A stretch of DNA of 64,000 nucleotides from Phycisphaeraceae bacterium. Its GTDB lineage: Bacteria; Planctomycetota; Phycisphaerae; Phycisphaerales; UBA1924. The notes below the pieces were generated by a model. The model worked only from the letters and a program-made list of their open reading frames with translations, made no database searches and was not told the DNA's origin. Positions 19,901 through 26,122 of the stretch are shown piece after piece (position 1 is the stretch's first letter; each line of letters opens with the position of its first letter). A program made the translations under genes and the position numbers. Where the stretch lies: positions 124,001-188,000 of the forward strand of contig JACKHF010000002.1 of the NCBI GenBank assembly GCA_020639155.1, in the 5' to 3' direction.

Positions 19901-20025
19901 CTGTTCAGTGCGAGTACAGATCCGCACGCGAGCAGAAGTGCAGGGACAAACGCACGGCTTTGCTGCACAATATGTGCAGGAGAACTATGTGTGCGATCTG
20001 ATAAACGTGAACGTGATGTGTTCAT
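16912..20025 (-). CDS. Large secreted right-handed beta-helix protein with Ser/Gly-rich region
   Basis: The 1037-residue product has a long signal peptide (hydrophobic core about residues 28-46, ending TASA) and a charged N-terminal region. Residues ~240-480 are an almost pure Ser/Gly stretch with Thr, Asn and Gln. An Ig-like segment (about 510-620, DKVEFYLDGSTEPV) and a parallel beta-helix domain (about 640-990) follow; the latter opens ACSPNGSDTNGDGT-like and includes GTVYLQEGTYTWG and AYNFDNQGLFAEVFGNGS. Beta-helix proteins in EPS loci are often polysaccharide lyases or epimerases, or bind the polymer at the surface. No catalytic residues can be named. It is the first gene after the NusG-like gene. 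Confidence 0.75.
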   Translation of the reverse strand: MNTSRSRLSDRTHSSPAHIVQQSRAFVPALLLACGSVLALNSTASAIPEEPLFEPPALTSPPPPASFSSAEEPAESDTLAPENTPSESTQPKTGEEAVLRMLTDRGPFTQRDGSGRMLTDDISRRFVDGKLVARGFGASSMSDWQFQIGNRGERGRMSDPGLIEHPRGSRTGSIADALKRLDDAVLDRSMRIAAVGDDEVMSGSLTGLPSREIPLSALDAYDPTSVGQSLDRASRGIEFVATQASGGGSGSGGSSFHFGGGSSAPSSGGGSRGASGGGGGGSSGGGGGGAAHNSSGGSAGSTTGNTQTPDPTSNNPEQDPGTGVPQEPPASQNNQGATSSSGGNTNSSQSGGVASTSGSPVGPLPASGSGSQNQGTSASSGSQGSSGSASGVGTVSGGGSTNSGSGGVSTTSGGAQTNSQPGAGSSGGNSSSSGGSGSSSGGAGGGGTPSSSGGSGSSSGSGTASSGSGGSGTSGSTGNFDLLKAGSGSFGSFPKSTIIGNTSSSGWDAKAIARWDVVPFQTINEPFPIGIVAFHINGIDKVEFYLDGSTEPVVANEMQLNPRTNVWEYTVLIDPTNPESNLSDGLHEIRAIVYPKNAGKTRVLSGEVEPGVDLKNGNHSLYFSTNVGNHLQTPIAYCSPNGSDTNGDGTQAKPFRQPIRALQYMTQESGTCDGGTVYLQEGTYTWGPAPYPYAVAVNRWPVITAAPGAEKKNVIINSSASSMRLPLIALRGISVYGENIFRGSATDLLWVDDCTLTGPGKCEPGTGGGGTGFFSAAWWAATHFTNCEVRANRNGIRSGTLIRNCIVKDISGSPFGDSTFVVNSKTDEYDGSGCPQFHGDVFHWFFNSDDYENVIVYGVEAYNFDNQGLFAEVFGNGSRMDNVAIVNSHISKDAESAAGSWWEVSTNHLLFWHLSVPDQPFRWAQSNNNTTLRNVSIDASVFMAMTNEPLGSNVNVGHVHYTNQNYYGGKYPGNDVSFGDPRFENPASGDYRLKSNSPLLHRITNNLRVNSNLQKKKRQIPASIGPFESSSIAVLGN

Positions 20026-20296
20026 GGCGTACTCCGAATACCTCGGAGCGTGTATCGAACAGGCAACTTCCCAACTGGTGCCCGATCCAGAGGGATGCGC
20101 AAGTTCAGCCTTGCTGCCGTGCGTTTGTCGTTACAACACGAATAATCAATATAGATTGCATTTTCGTTTTCATGTATGAGTCATCATCGCAGCCTTCGGC
20201 CGTGTGGCGCGCAGCGTTATCGCTGCTCACTCCCGTGCTCGGCTGATTGTCGCCGGGCTGTGCCCGACATCAGATCGGCATGATCCGTGGGTCGGA
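20026..20296 (-). other. Intergenic region with two hairpins between antiterminator and beta-helix genes
   Basis: This 271-base spacer is long for the locus. It holds a perfect 9-bp hairpin (arms 20278-20286 and 20294-20302, loop 7) that covers the NusG-like stop codon. A second GC-rich hairpin lies near 20248-20269 (8 paired bases with a CC bulge). Neither is followed by a T-run on the minus strand. An AT-rich patch at about 20138-20175 could hold a promoter for the beta-helix gene, but no convincing -35/-10 pair is visible. The structures could be transcript stabilisers, attenuators or pausing sites. Confidence 0.4.
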
Positions 20297-21055
20297 TCAT
20301 GCGGTCTGTGCTTTTCGTGGCAATGTGCTCGATAATCCGCCGGGACGTGCCTGCTTCAGTTCCATCTCGCTCGCTGGCAGGTGATCGGGTGGGATCACTT
20401 CGAGTGATGCGGGAGAGACCTCCACACATGCCGACTGGCCGAGCACATGCACCTGCAGATGCACCCAGCCCGGTCTGGATTCATCGATGACAACTCCCGT
20501 CAGCCCTTCGAGTGTCCCGCGTGTGACGCGAACGAGCGTGCCCGGTTTGAGACCGGGGAACAACTCGAGCGTCTGTCCTGCATCAATCGCCTGCCGGATG
20601 TGTGAGAGCTCGCGTGCGAACCGGACCTGGTCCGGAACTTGAAGTACTTGCGATGCGCGCTTTGTGCCGAGCAGTTTGAACGTGTCATCGCGTGTGCCGA
20701 ACAGGAACACATATCCGTTGAACAATGGCTGATCGGTGACGCGCATCCGATGGGCGTACTTGCGCTCGACACGGATCATTGGCATGTAGAAACCGATCGA
20801 GTTGTTCTCCAAAAACTCAGCGATCAGCTTCTCCTGCCTGCTGCGCGAACGCACAATATGCCAGGATTGTGCATCAGCAGATCGAGTTTCAGTCTCGATG
20901 AATGACCGGCTGTCCCATGCGAGTTCGGGCAGGTTGGCTGACCACGACTCGCCGAGTTGGCGACACAACGCTGCATCAGTGCTTTGTGTGTCTGGATTGG
21001 ACGGGTGAGCGGCCACGGTGGGTTCCTTCATGCATCGAGTGCAGAAGCGGTACAT
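20297..21055 (-). CDS. NusG-like specialised antitermination factor (RfaH/UpxY type)
   Basis: This protein has a NusG N-terminal domain (from SWHIVRSRSRQEKLIAEFL; PMIRVERKYAHR; PLFNGYVFLFG) and a C-terminal KOW motif (FPGLKPGTLVRVTRGTLEGL). It carries about 45 extra residues at the N-terminus. NusG paralogues inside EPS or capsule loci bind RNA polymerase and let it read through long operons; this gene is placed to serve the 25-kb locus downstream. The ORF is open to a GTG at 21124, which would overlap rfbB. ATGs at 21055 and 21031 both follow the rfbB stop, and 21055 is taken without a clear ribosome site. Confidence 0.83.
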   Translation of the reverse strand: MYRFCTRCMKEPTVAAHPSNPDTQSTDAALCRQLGESWSANLPELAWDSRSFIETETRSADAQSWHIVRSRSRQEKLIAEFLENNSIGFYMPMIRVERKYAHRMRVTDQPLFNGYVFLFGTRDDTFKLLGTKRASQVLQVPDQVRFARELSHIRQAIDAGQTLELFPGLKPGTLVRVTRGTLEGLTGVVIDESRPGWVHLQVHVLGQSACVEVSPASLEVIPPDHLPASEMELKQARPGGLSSTLPRKAQTA

Positions 21056-21077
21056 CGTATGAGACTTGAGCAGAGAG

Positions 21078-22100
21078 TCACGCGTGCGCTCCATACTGCT
21101 TTGCGTAATACTCTCGATAAGCACCTGACTTGACGCGCTGCCACCACAAGGGATTGTCGACGTACCACTTCACCGTCTGCTCGAGTGCCTGGGGCCACGC
21201 GGATCTTGATGCGCTCCATCCTAACTCGTTCTTGATCTTGGACGAATCAATCGCATATCTTCGATCGTGGCCGAGTCGATCCTCAACGGGACGGATCATT
21301 TCTTTCCCTTTGCCCATGATCTCGAGTATGGAGTGTGTCAGTTCGAGATTGGATCGTTCGTTGTTCGAGCCGACGTTGTATGCCTCGCCCTTCTTCCCAT
21401 TGAACAACACCGCCAAAACAGCCTCGCAATGGTCGTCGACATGGATCCAGTCTCGCACATTCCTGCCATCGCCGTACAGCGGTACCTGCTTGTCCTCAAT
21501 GAGATTTGTCACAAAGAGTGGGATGACCTTCTCCGGAAACTGGTACGGCCCGAAGTTGTTCGAGCATCTCGTGATGCACGCGTCAACCCCGAATGTGTGT
21601 GCGTACGCGCCGACAAACAGATCACCAGCGGCCTTGCTCGCTGAGTACGCACCGCTCGGGTTGAGGTTCGTCTGTTCCGTGAACGCGTTCTTCTCGTCAA
21701 GTGAGAGTGAGCCGTATACCTCGTCCGTTGAGACGTAGACAAATCGACCGTTGGTGCCGTGCGTTTGGCGCCAGGCTTCCAGCAGTGTCTGCGTACCGAG
21801 TGTATTGCTCTCTACAAAGGGCCTTGGATCCATGATCGAGCGGTCGACATGGCTCTCGGCTGCCATGTGCACAACCGCATCGCAGCGTGCGCACAGTGTT
21901 CGCATCAGTTCGCCATCACACACGTTGCCATGCACAAACTCATAGCGTGGATGGGACTCAAACTCGGTCAGGTTCTCAAGATTCCCGGAGTATGAGAGAC
22001 AGTCGAGGTTCACGATCTGCAGATCGTTGTGGTGCTCCAGTGCGAATCGCACGAAGTTTGATCCAATGAATCCGGCCCCGCCGGTGAGAAGCAGTTTCAT
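21078..22100 (-). CDS. rfbB: dTDP-glucose 4,6-dehydratase
   Basis: A 340-residue extended SDR. It starts MKLLLTGGAGFIGSNFVRF, and the catalytic motif SASKAAGDL sits after the Thr-Asp-Glu motif STDEVYGSL. It converts dTDP-glucose to dTDP-4-keto-6-deoxyglucose in dTDP-rhamnose synthesis. The ATG at 22100 gives the canonical N-terminus and overlaps the rfbD stop (ATGA). An upstream open frame to 22175 is not used. Its length is typical for RfbB. Confidence 0.95.
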   Translation of the reverse strand: MKLLLTGGAGFIGSNFVRFALEHHNDLQIVNLDCLSYSGNLENLTEFESHPRYEFVHGNVCDGELMRTLCARCDAVVHMAAESHVDRSIMDPRPFVESNTLGTQTLLEAWRQTHGTNGRFVYVSTDEVYGSLSLDEKNAFTEQTNLNPSGAYSASKAAGDLFVGAYAHTFGVDACITRCSNNFGPYQFPEKVIPLFVTNLIEDKQVPLYGDGRNVRDWIHVDDHCEAVLAVLFNGKKGEAYNVGSNNERSNLELTHSILEIMGKGKEMIRPVEDRLGHDRRYAIDSSKIKNELGWSASRSAWPQALEQTVKWYVDNPLWWQRVKSGAYREYYAKQYGAHA

Positions 22101-23026
22101 GCGGTTGTTCCTCGCGCGATCGTGTCTGTGCTGGCATGTATCTCTCTGAGTACATCGGCTAGATGCTGCTGCCAACTGCCCATGGGTCCGAGTAGTCTTT
22201 CGGTTTCGGTCAGATCCAGCACACTCCAGGCGGGACGCTGTGCTGGTCGGGGAAACTCCGCTGTTGTGCAGGGATGGACATCACATGCTGCGCCGGTCAG
22301 CCGAACAATCTCGCGTGCGAACTCATGCCATGTGCATTGCCCGCCATCGGTGACGTGGTACGTGCCGGTGGCGCCCAGTTCGACCAGACGAGTGAGGCAG
22401 TCTGCAAGATGCTGCGCACTCGTTGGCCTGCCTGTCTGATCAGCAACGACCTTCAACTCGGGACGTTGTGACGCGAGATCAGCAATCGTGCGAACAAAGT
22501 TCTTTCCCCACGGAGCATACAGCCAACTCGTACGCGCGATGATGTGCGAGCACTGCTCGCTTTCGATCGCAAGTTCGCCAGCAAGCTTTGAGCGTCCGTA
22601 CGCACCGATCGGTTGGCGCGGGGCATGGACCGGATATGGCTCAGCAGCATCACCATCAAAGACGTAATCTGTGCTGACATGCACAAGCACTGCGCCAGTA
22701 GCATTGCACGCGCGGGCGATATGTCCGACACCTGAGCCGTTGATCTGTGTTGCTGCTGCTTCGTTCTCTTCTGCGCCATCGACATCGGTCCATGCCGCAC
22801 AGTTGACCACAACGCTCCAGCGGCCATCGATCAGATCGCGAACGTGGTCCTCATCGGTCAGATCAATGTCTTCGCGATCGACACCGGTGTGCGCAATCTG
22901 CCCAGTCGACAACCGCTCAAGCATCGCGCGACCGAGCATGCCCCTGTGTCCGAGCACGAGCCACGGGCGTGAGCCCGGACCGGATGCGATCCGTGTAACA
23001 CCATGTTGTGCGTTTGAACTGCTCAT
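22097..23026 (-). CDS. rfbD: dTDP-4-dehydrorhamnose reductase
   Basis: A 309-residue SDR with the NAD(P) motif VLGHRGMLGRAM, the STDYVFDGD motif, and the YGRSKLAGE catalytic Tyr-Lys pair. It performs the last step to dTDP-L-rhamnose. The ATG at 23026 overlaps the upstream stop (ATGA). The first ~27 residues are a low-homology extension before the Rossmann strand. It is coupled to rfbB downstream by another four-base overlap. Confidence 0.93.
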   Translation of the reverse strand: MSSSNAQHGVTRIASGPGSRPWLVLGHRGMLGRAMLERLSTGQIAHTGVDREDIDLTDEDHVRDLIDGRWSVVVNCAAWTDVDGAEENEAAATQINGSGVGHIARACNATGAVLVHVSTDYVFDGDAAEPYPVHAPRQPIGAYGRSKLAGELAIESEQCSHIIARTSWLYAPWGKNFVRTIADLASQRPELKVVADQTGRPTSAQHLADCLTRLVELGATGTYHVTDGGQCTWHEFAREIVRLTGAACDVHPCTTAEFPRPAQRPAWSVLDLTETERLLGPMGSWQQHLADVLREIHASTDTIARGTTA

Positions 23027-23514
23027 CGATGCTGCACGGTCCACGAAAACTCTATGGGAATGTCGAAGGATCGGCGTTCTTCATCCGGGTTTGCCAGGTC
23101 AAACGCGTGTGTGACGTAGTACAACAATCCTGCGGGGACATGCCCAACTGTTGCTGCGCCGTGCCACAGCGGCGGAGGGATGACAAGCGTGCCCGGACGT
23201 TTCTCTCCGATCACGATCGACCACGTTGCATTGTCAGACTCACGATGCACGCCAGCCTTGATGTGCCCGCTCAGGCACATCCAGAAGTCGGTCTGCTTGG
23301 CGTGACGATGCCATGCCTTGATGACGCCGGGATACTGCACCGAGTAGTTCACCTGGCCCTCCGGCGACATCACGCCGAGAAACTGGTTCATCAGTGACCA
23401 GCCGCGATCATCTGTATACACGGGCGCAGGAACAAAGATCGGCTCAAGCAACTGCTTTGCCTTGTCAAACGCTTCCGCGATGGAGCCGGTGAATGTCTGT
23501 GGTGTCTTTGTCAT
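23023..23514 (-). CDS. rfbC: dTDP-4-dehydrorhamnose 3,5-epimerase-like cupin
   Basis: A 163-residue RmlC-like cupin between the rfbD gene and the acyltransferase. The catalytic histidine region reads GVIKAWHRHAKQTDFW and the cupin continues LSGHIKAG. The later GLLYYVTHAFDLANPDEERR matches the conserved Tyr and substrate loop of RmlC relatives. It is shorter than standard RfbC (about 180), so it belongs to a divergent branch. Position supports the epimerase role in dTDP-rhamnose synthesis. The ATG at 23514 is preferred over a GTG at 23526. Confidence 0.78.
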   Translation of the reverse strand: MTKTPQTFTGSIAEAFDKAKQLLEPIFVPAPVYTDDRGWSLMNQFLGVMSPEGQVNYSVQYPGVIKAWHRHAKQTDFWMCLSGHIKAGVHRESDNATWSIVIGEKRPGTLVIPPPLWHGAATVGHVPAGLLYYVTHAFDLANPDEERRSFDIPIEFSWTVQHR

Positions 23515-23559
23515 GAAATGGTCCACACGTGCATGGTACGCAGACGGGTATATGCAAAA

Positions 23560-24531
23560 TCAACTGACGAGAAACCTGAAACGTGTTTGTGCGATGAGCA
23601 GGCTGGCCGCGTACGCGCCGATGAATGTCAATGTGACTGTGATCAGCCAGTGGATATCCGGTAAGGCGATGTGTACTGCGGCTGCAAACAATGGCCCAGC
23701 CAGATATACACCAAATGCCGGAGTGCACACTTTGCGAAGGAATGGGATCTTCTCTGAAGTCACAACATAAGCAAGTGTCGTGACGACGAAAGCACAGAGG
23801 TAGTACCACGAAGCCAGACCATCAAACGCAAGTGCAAGCACCAGCATGGCGCAGCTCACCGCGCCGAGCCACAACAGTGGCTTTGTGCTTCTTGGATTCG
23901 GTGATTTCAGCAGGATTGCAAGCCCGACGCCGAGCGGTATTGATGGCAGTGCGAGCAGCCACTGGGGGAGTGGCTTTGGGAGAGAGTTTACACTACCTAT
24001 ATATTGCGCATGCAGAGCAAGCATAACGAGGCCTGTAGCAAACGAGAACGCTGCGAACGAGATCGTGTGACGACTGATCAACTTCGGCACGCCGCTGATG
24101 ATCAGCAGTGAGAGACTCACAAATGCAAACGGCAGAAACCACAGATGCAGCGATGGTCCAGCAAACCAGAACTCGATAGACCCAATATCTGGCAGAAGTG
24201 TTTCGTGCGCTTGCAGCGAACGAAGTCCCATCGCAGCGAAATACACTGCGCTCCAGACAAACCACGGGAGCATGAGGCGTTGTGCACGTTCGTTTACGTG
24301 CTCGCGAACAGATTGGGCACGGTTGTATCGCAGTCCAAGAATGGGGAGCAGCAGCAAAAAGCAGAACAACCCGGTATGTCCAGCGTGACTCATCAGTGTT
24401 GGTGTTGCTGGTTCATGGAACATGAGAATACCAAACGCTGAAACGAGTCGAAGCACGTCGACCAGTGGTCGGTATGTCCGAGCAGCGCTGAGATGGCGCT
24501 GGTGATCAACTGCATCCGTTCCCTGTGTCAT
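23560..24531 (-). CDS. Acyltransferase 3 family membrane protein
   Basis: A 323-residue protein with about ten transmembrane helices. Family signatures are the N-terminal DVLRLVSAFGILMFHE (R and H typical of Acyl_transf_3) and RAQRLMLPWFVWSAVYF. Such enzymes O-acylate sugars of surface polysaccharides, moving acyl groups across the membrane. The start ATG shares one base with the rfbA stop (TAATG). The substrate is unknown but probably the EPS made by this locus. Confidence 0.82.
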   Translation of the reverse strand: MTQGTDAVDHQRHLSAARTYRPLVDVLRLVSAFGILMFHEPATPTLMSHAGHTGLFCFLLLLPILGLRYNRAQSVREHVNERAQRLMLPWFVWSAVYFAAMGLRSLQAHETLLPDIGSIEFWFAGPSLHLWFLPFAFVSLSLLIISGVPKLISRHTISFAAFSFATGLVMLALHAQYIGSVNSLPKPLPQWLLALPSIPLGVGLAILLKSPNPRSTKPLLWLGAVSCAMLVLALAFDGLASWYYLCAFVVTTLAYVVTSEKIPFLRKVCTPAFGVYLAGPLFAAAVHIALPDIHWLITVTLTFIGAYAASLLIAQTRFRFLVS

Positions 24532-25328
24532 TATGCGTTGGATGGCGTGAACAACTCACGCTGGGTTTCCTTTGCTGACTCGGGCCGGGGTTGGCCATTC
24601 GCGCCGGTTTCCTGCACGAGCGTTGCGGCACGATACAAACTCGGGAAAGTGCCCGCATCCGTCCACCATCCGTCGAGGATGTCGTGTGTCAGATCGCCAC
24701 GCTGAAGATACGCGTTGTTCACATCAGTGATCTCAAGTTCGCCGCGGCCCGAGGGTTTCAGTGTCTTGCAGATTTCAAAGACATCCGAGTCATAGAAGTA
24801 GATGCCAATGACAGCGCAGTTGCTCGGCGGATCCTTTGGTTTTTCGATGATTTCAACGATCGGTGAGTTCGACGTGCCGTCCTCGAAACGAACAACCCCG
24901 AACCGCTGAGGATCGGGCACTTCTTTCAAGAGGACCTTTGCGCCGGAGCGTTGTGTGAAGAACTCGCCCGCAGCACGCTTGATCGAATGCTGCACGATGT
25001 TGTCGCCAAGGATGACGCAGATCTTTCCGCCGTCTGCAAACTCCTCGGCAAGTTTTAACGCATCTGCAATCCCGCCCTCACCCTCCTGATAGGCGTACTC
25101 AAGATGATGGACACCAAGATCCTTGCCGTTCTTCAGGAGTTTGAGAAAGTCCCCCGCGTGATCGCCGCCAGTGACCACAAGAATGTCATCAATACCGGCA
25201 TTGACAAGGCACTCGATGGGATAGTGGATCATCGGCCGGTCATAGACCGGCAGCAGGTGCTTGTTTGTGACGAGAGTTAATGGCCGGAGTCTGGTGCCGA
25301 GCCCGCCAGCGAGAATCACGCCCTTCAT
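24531..25328 (-). CDS. rfbA: Glucose-1-phosphate thymidylyltransferase (short RmlA-type)
   Basis: A 265-residue sugar nucleotidyltransferase starting MKGVILAGGLGTRLRPLT, with the signature loop GGLGTRL, KHLLPVYDRPMIHYPIE, and YAYQEGEGGIADALKLAEEF. It makes dTDP-glucose, the first step for the rfbB/rfbC/rfbD products. It is somewhat shorter than the usual ~290 residues. The ATG at 25328 has GGAAGGG 9-15 bases upstream; the frame stays open to 25406 but that N-terminus is not family-like. It is the first gene of the EPS locus. Confidence 0.88.
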   Translation of the reverse strand: MKGVILAGGLGTRLRPLTLVTNKHLLPVYDRPMIHYPIECLVNAGIDDILVVTGGDHAGDFLKLLKNGKDLGVHHLEYAYQEGEGGIADALKLAEEFADGGKICVILGDNIVQHSIKRAAGEFFTQRSGAKVLLKEVPDPQRFGVVRFEDGTSNSPIVEIIEKPKDPPSNCAVIGIYFYDSDVFEICKTLKPSGRGELEITDVNNAYLQRGDLTHDILDGWWTDAGTFPSLYRAATLVQETGANGQPRPESAKETQRELFTPSNA

Positions 25329-25394
25329 TGCTGTCCACCCTTCCCTGATCCGATTGCCAAATCCTTGGGCTATCGGAACTTCGGACCGATTGTA

Positions 25395-25418
25395 CGAACG
25401 CCCCACCCGAGGGGTTCG
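25395..25418 (-). other. GC-rich hairpin in the EPS leader
   Basis: CGAAC-G-CCCC (25395-25404) pairs with GGGGTTCG (25411-25418) around a six-base loop, with one bulged G. It lies in the presumed 5' leader between the candidate promoter and rfbA. No T-run follows on the minus strand. It could be a pause or attenuation element, or a weak end for fliS transcripts. Confidence 0.35.
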
Positions 25419-25483
25419 TTGAGGTTCTTTTCAACATTGAGGTCGGGGAGATTGGAGTGTGATCGTGAGAAGCGATACATGGA

Positions 25484-25512
25484 CCTATAACTGAGTGGTG
25501 TTTTTCGTCCAA
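25484..25512 (-). promoter_or_regulatory. Candidate sigma-70 promoter of the EPS locus
   Basis: On the minus strand a TTGGAC hexamer (25512-25507) and a TATAGG hexamer (25489-25484) are separated by 17 bases, close to consensus. It lies just after fliS and about 155 bases upstream of the rfbA ATG. That would leave a long leader ahead of a locus that encodes its own NusG-like factor. This is a pattern match only. Confidence 0.4.
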
Positions 25513-25525
25513 TGTGCATACACGC

Positions 25526-26074
25526 TCAGGCTTCAAAGCTGATCGGTGCTCGCGTCGCGCTGCCTGATTGCCCATAGCCAGCCGTGGGGCGGCCATACGC
25601 ACCGAGCTTCGCTGCCGGGTCTTCTCTGGAGGGCCTTGTTTCTGCGCCTGATGCATGGACGGGTTCCTCGCCACGCTCTTCACGGAGCTTGTCCATCAGC
25701 ATGACCCATGTCTCGCGCTCGTACTCAAGCAGTTCAATAACCGCATCAACCCGCTCGGGTGACTTCTGCAGGTTTGCTTCAATCAGCTCGTTAAACATGA
25801 ACGTGTACACCGCGCGGACCCGCTCGCACAGCAGCGGATCATGCTCGGGACGCATTGAAGCAATCAGCTCTGTGATAATCTCTCGGCACTTGGAGATACC
25901 ATCAAAGCTCTTTTCATAGTTCTTCTCTGCGAGACCGTCACGCCCGTTCCGCGCAAACCGAATCGCGCCTTCCAGCAGCATCAGCCGGAGTTCTTCCCGG
26001 CTCGCCGTCATGACGCGCGTCCGCAGATACGCATTGGCACCCTGATCTGTAGCTTGTGACATATGGTCGTTCAT
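25526..26074 (-). CDS. fliS: Flagellar export chaperone FliS
   Basis: A 182-residue protein whose first ~130 residues are a FliS four-helix domain: ANAYLRTRVMTASREELRLM, LEGAIRFARNG, then NELIEANLQKSPERVDAVI. FliS binds flagellin C-termini and prevents premature assembly. The last ~45 residues (rich in Gly, Ala, Ser and charged residues) are an extra tail beyond the usual length. It lies 48 bases downstream of fliD, the normal gene order. Confidence 0.88.
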   Translation of the reverse strand: MNDHMSQATDQGANAYLRTRVMTASREELRLMLLEGAIRFARNGRDGLAEKNYEKSFDGISKCREIITELIASMRPEHDPLLCERVRAVYTFMFNELIEANLQKSPERVDAVIELLEYERETWVMLMDKLREERGEEPVHASGAETRPSREDPAAKLGAYGRPTAGYGQSGSATRAPISFEA

Positions 26075-26122
26075 CGACGCTCCAGAGGGCCAACTTCATC
26101 CGATATCAACGCCCGTTTGCAG

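Noticed and set aside
20026..25525. JUMPstart/ops element for the NusG-like factor
   Set aside because: GGCGGTAG-type sequence was not seen in the spacer or leader.
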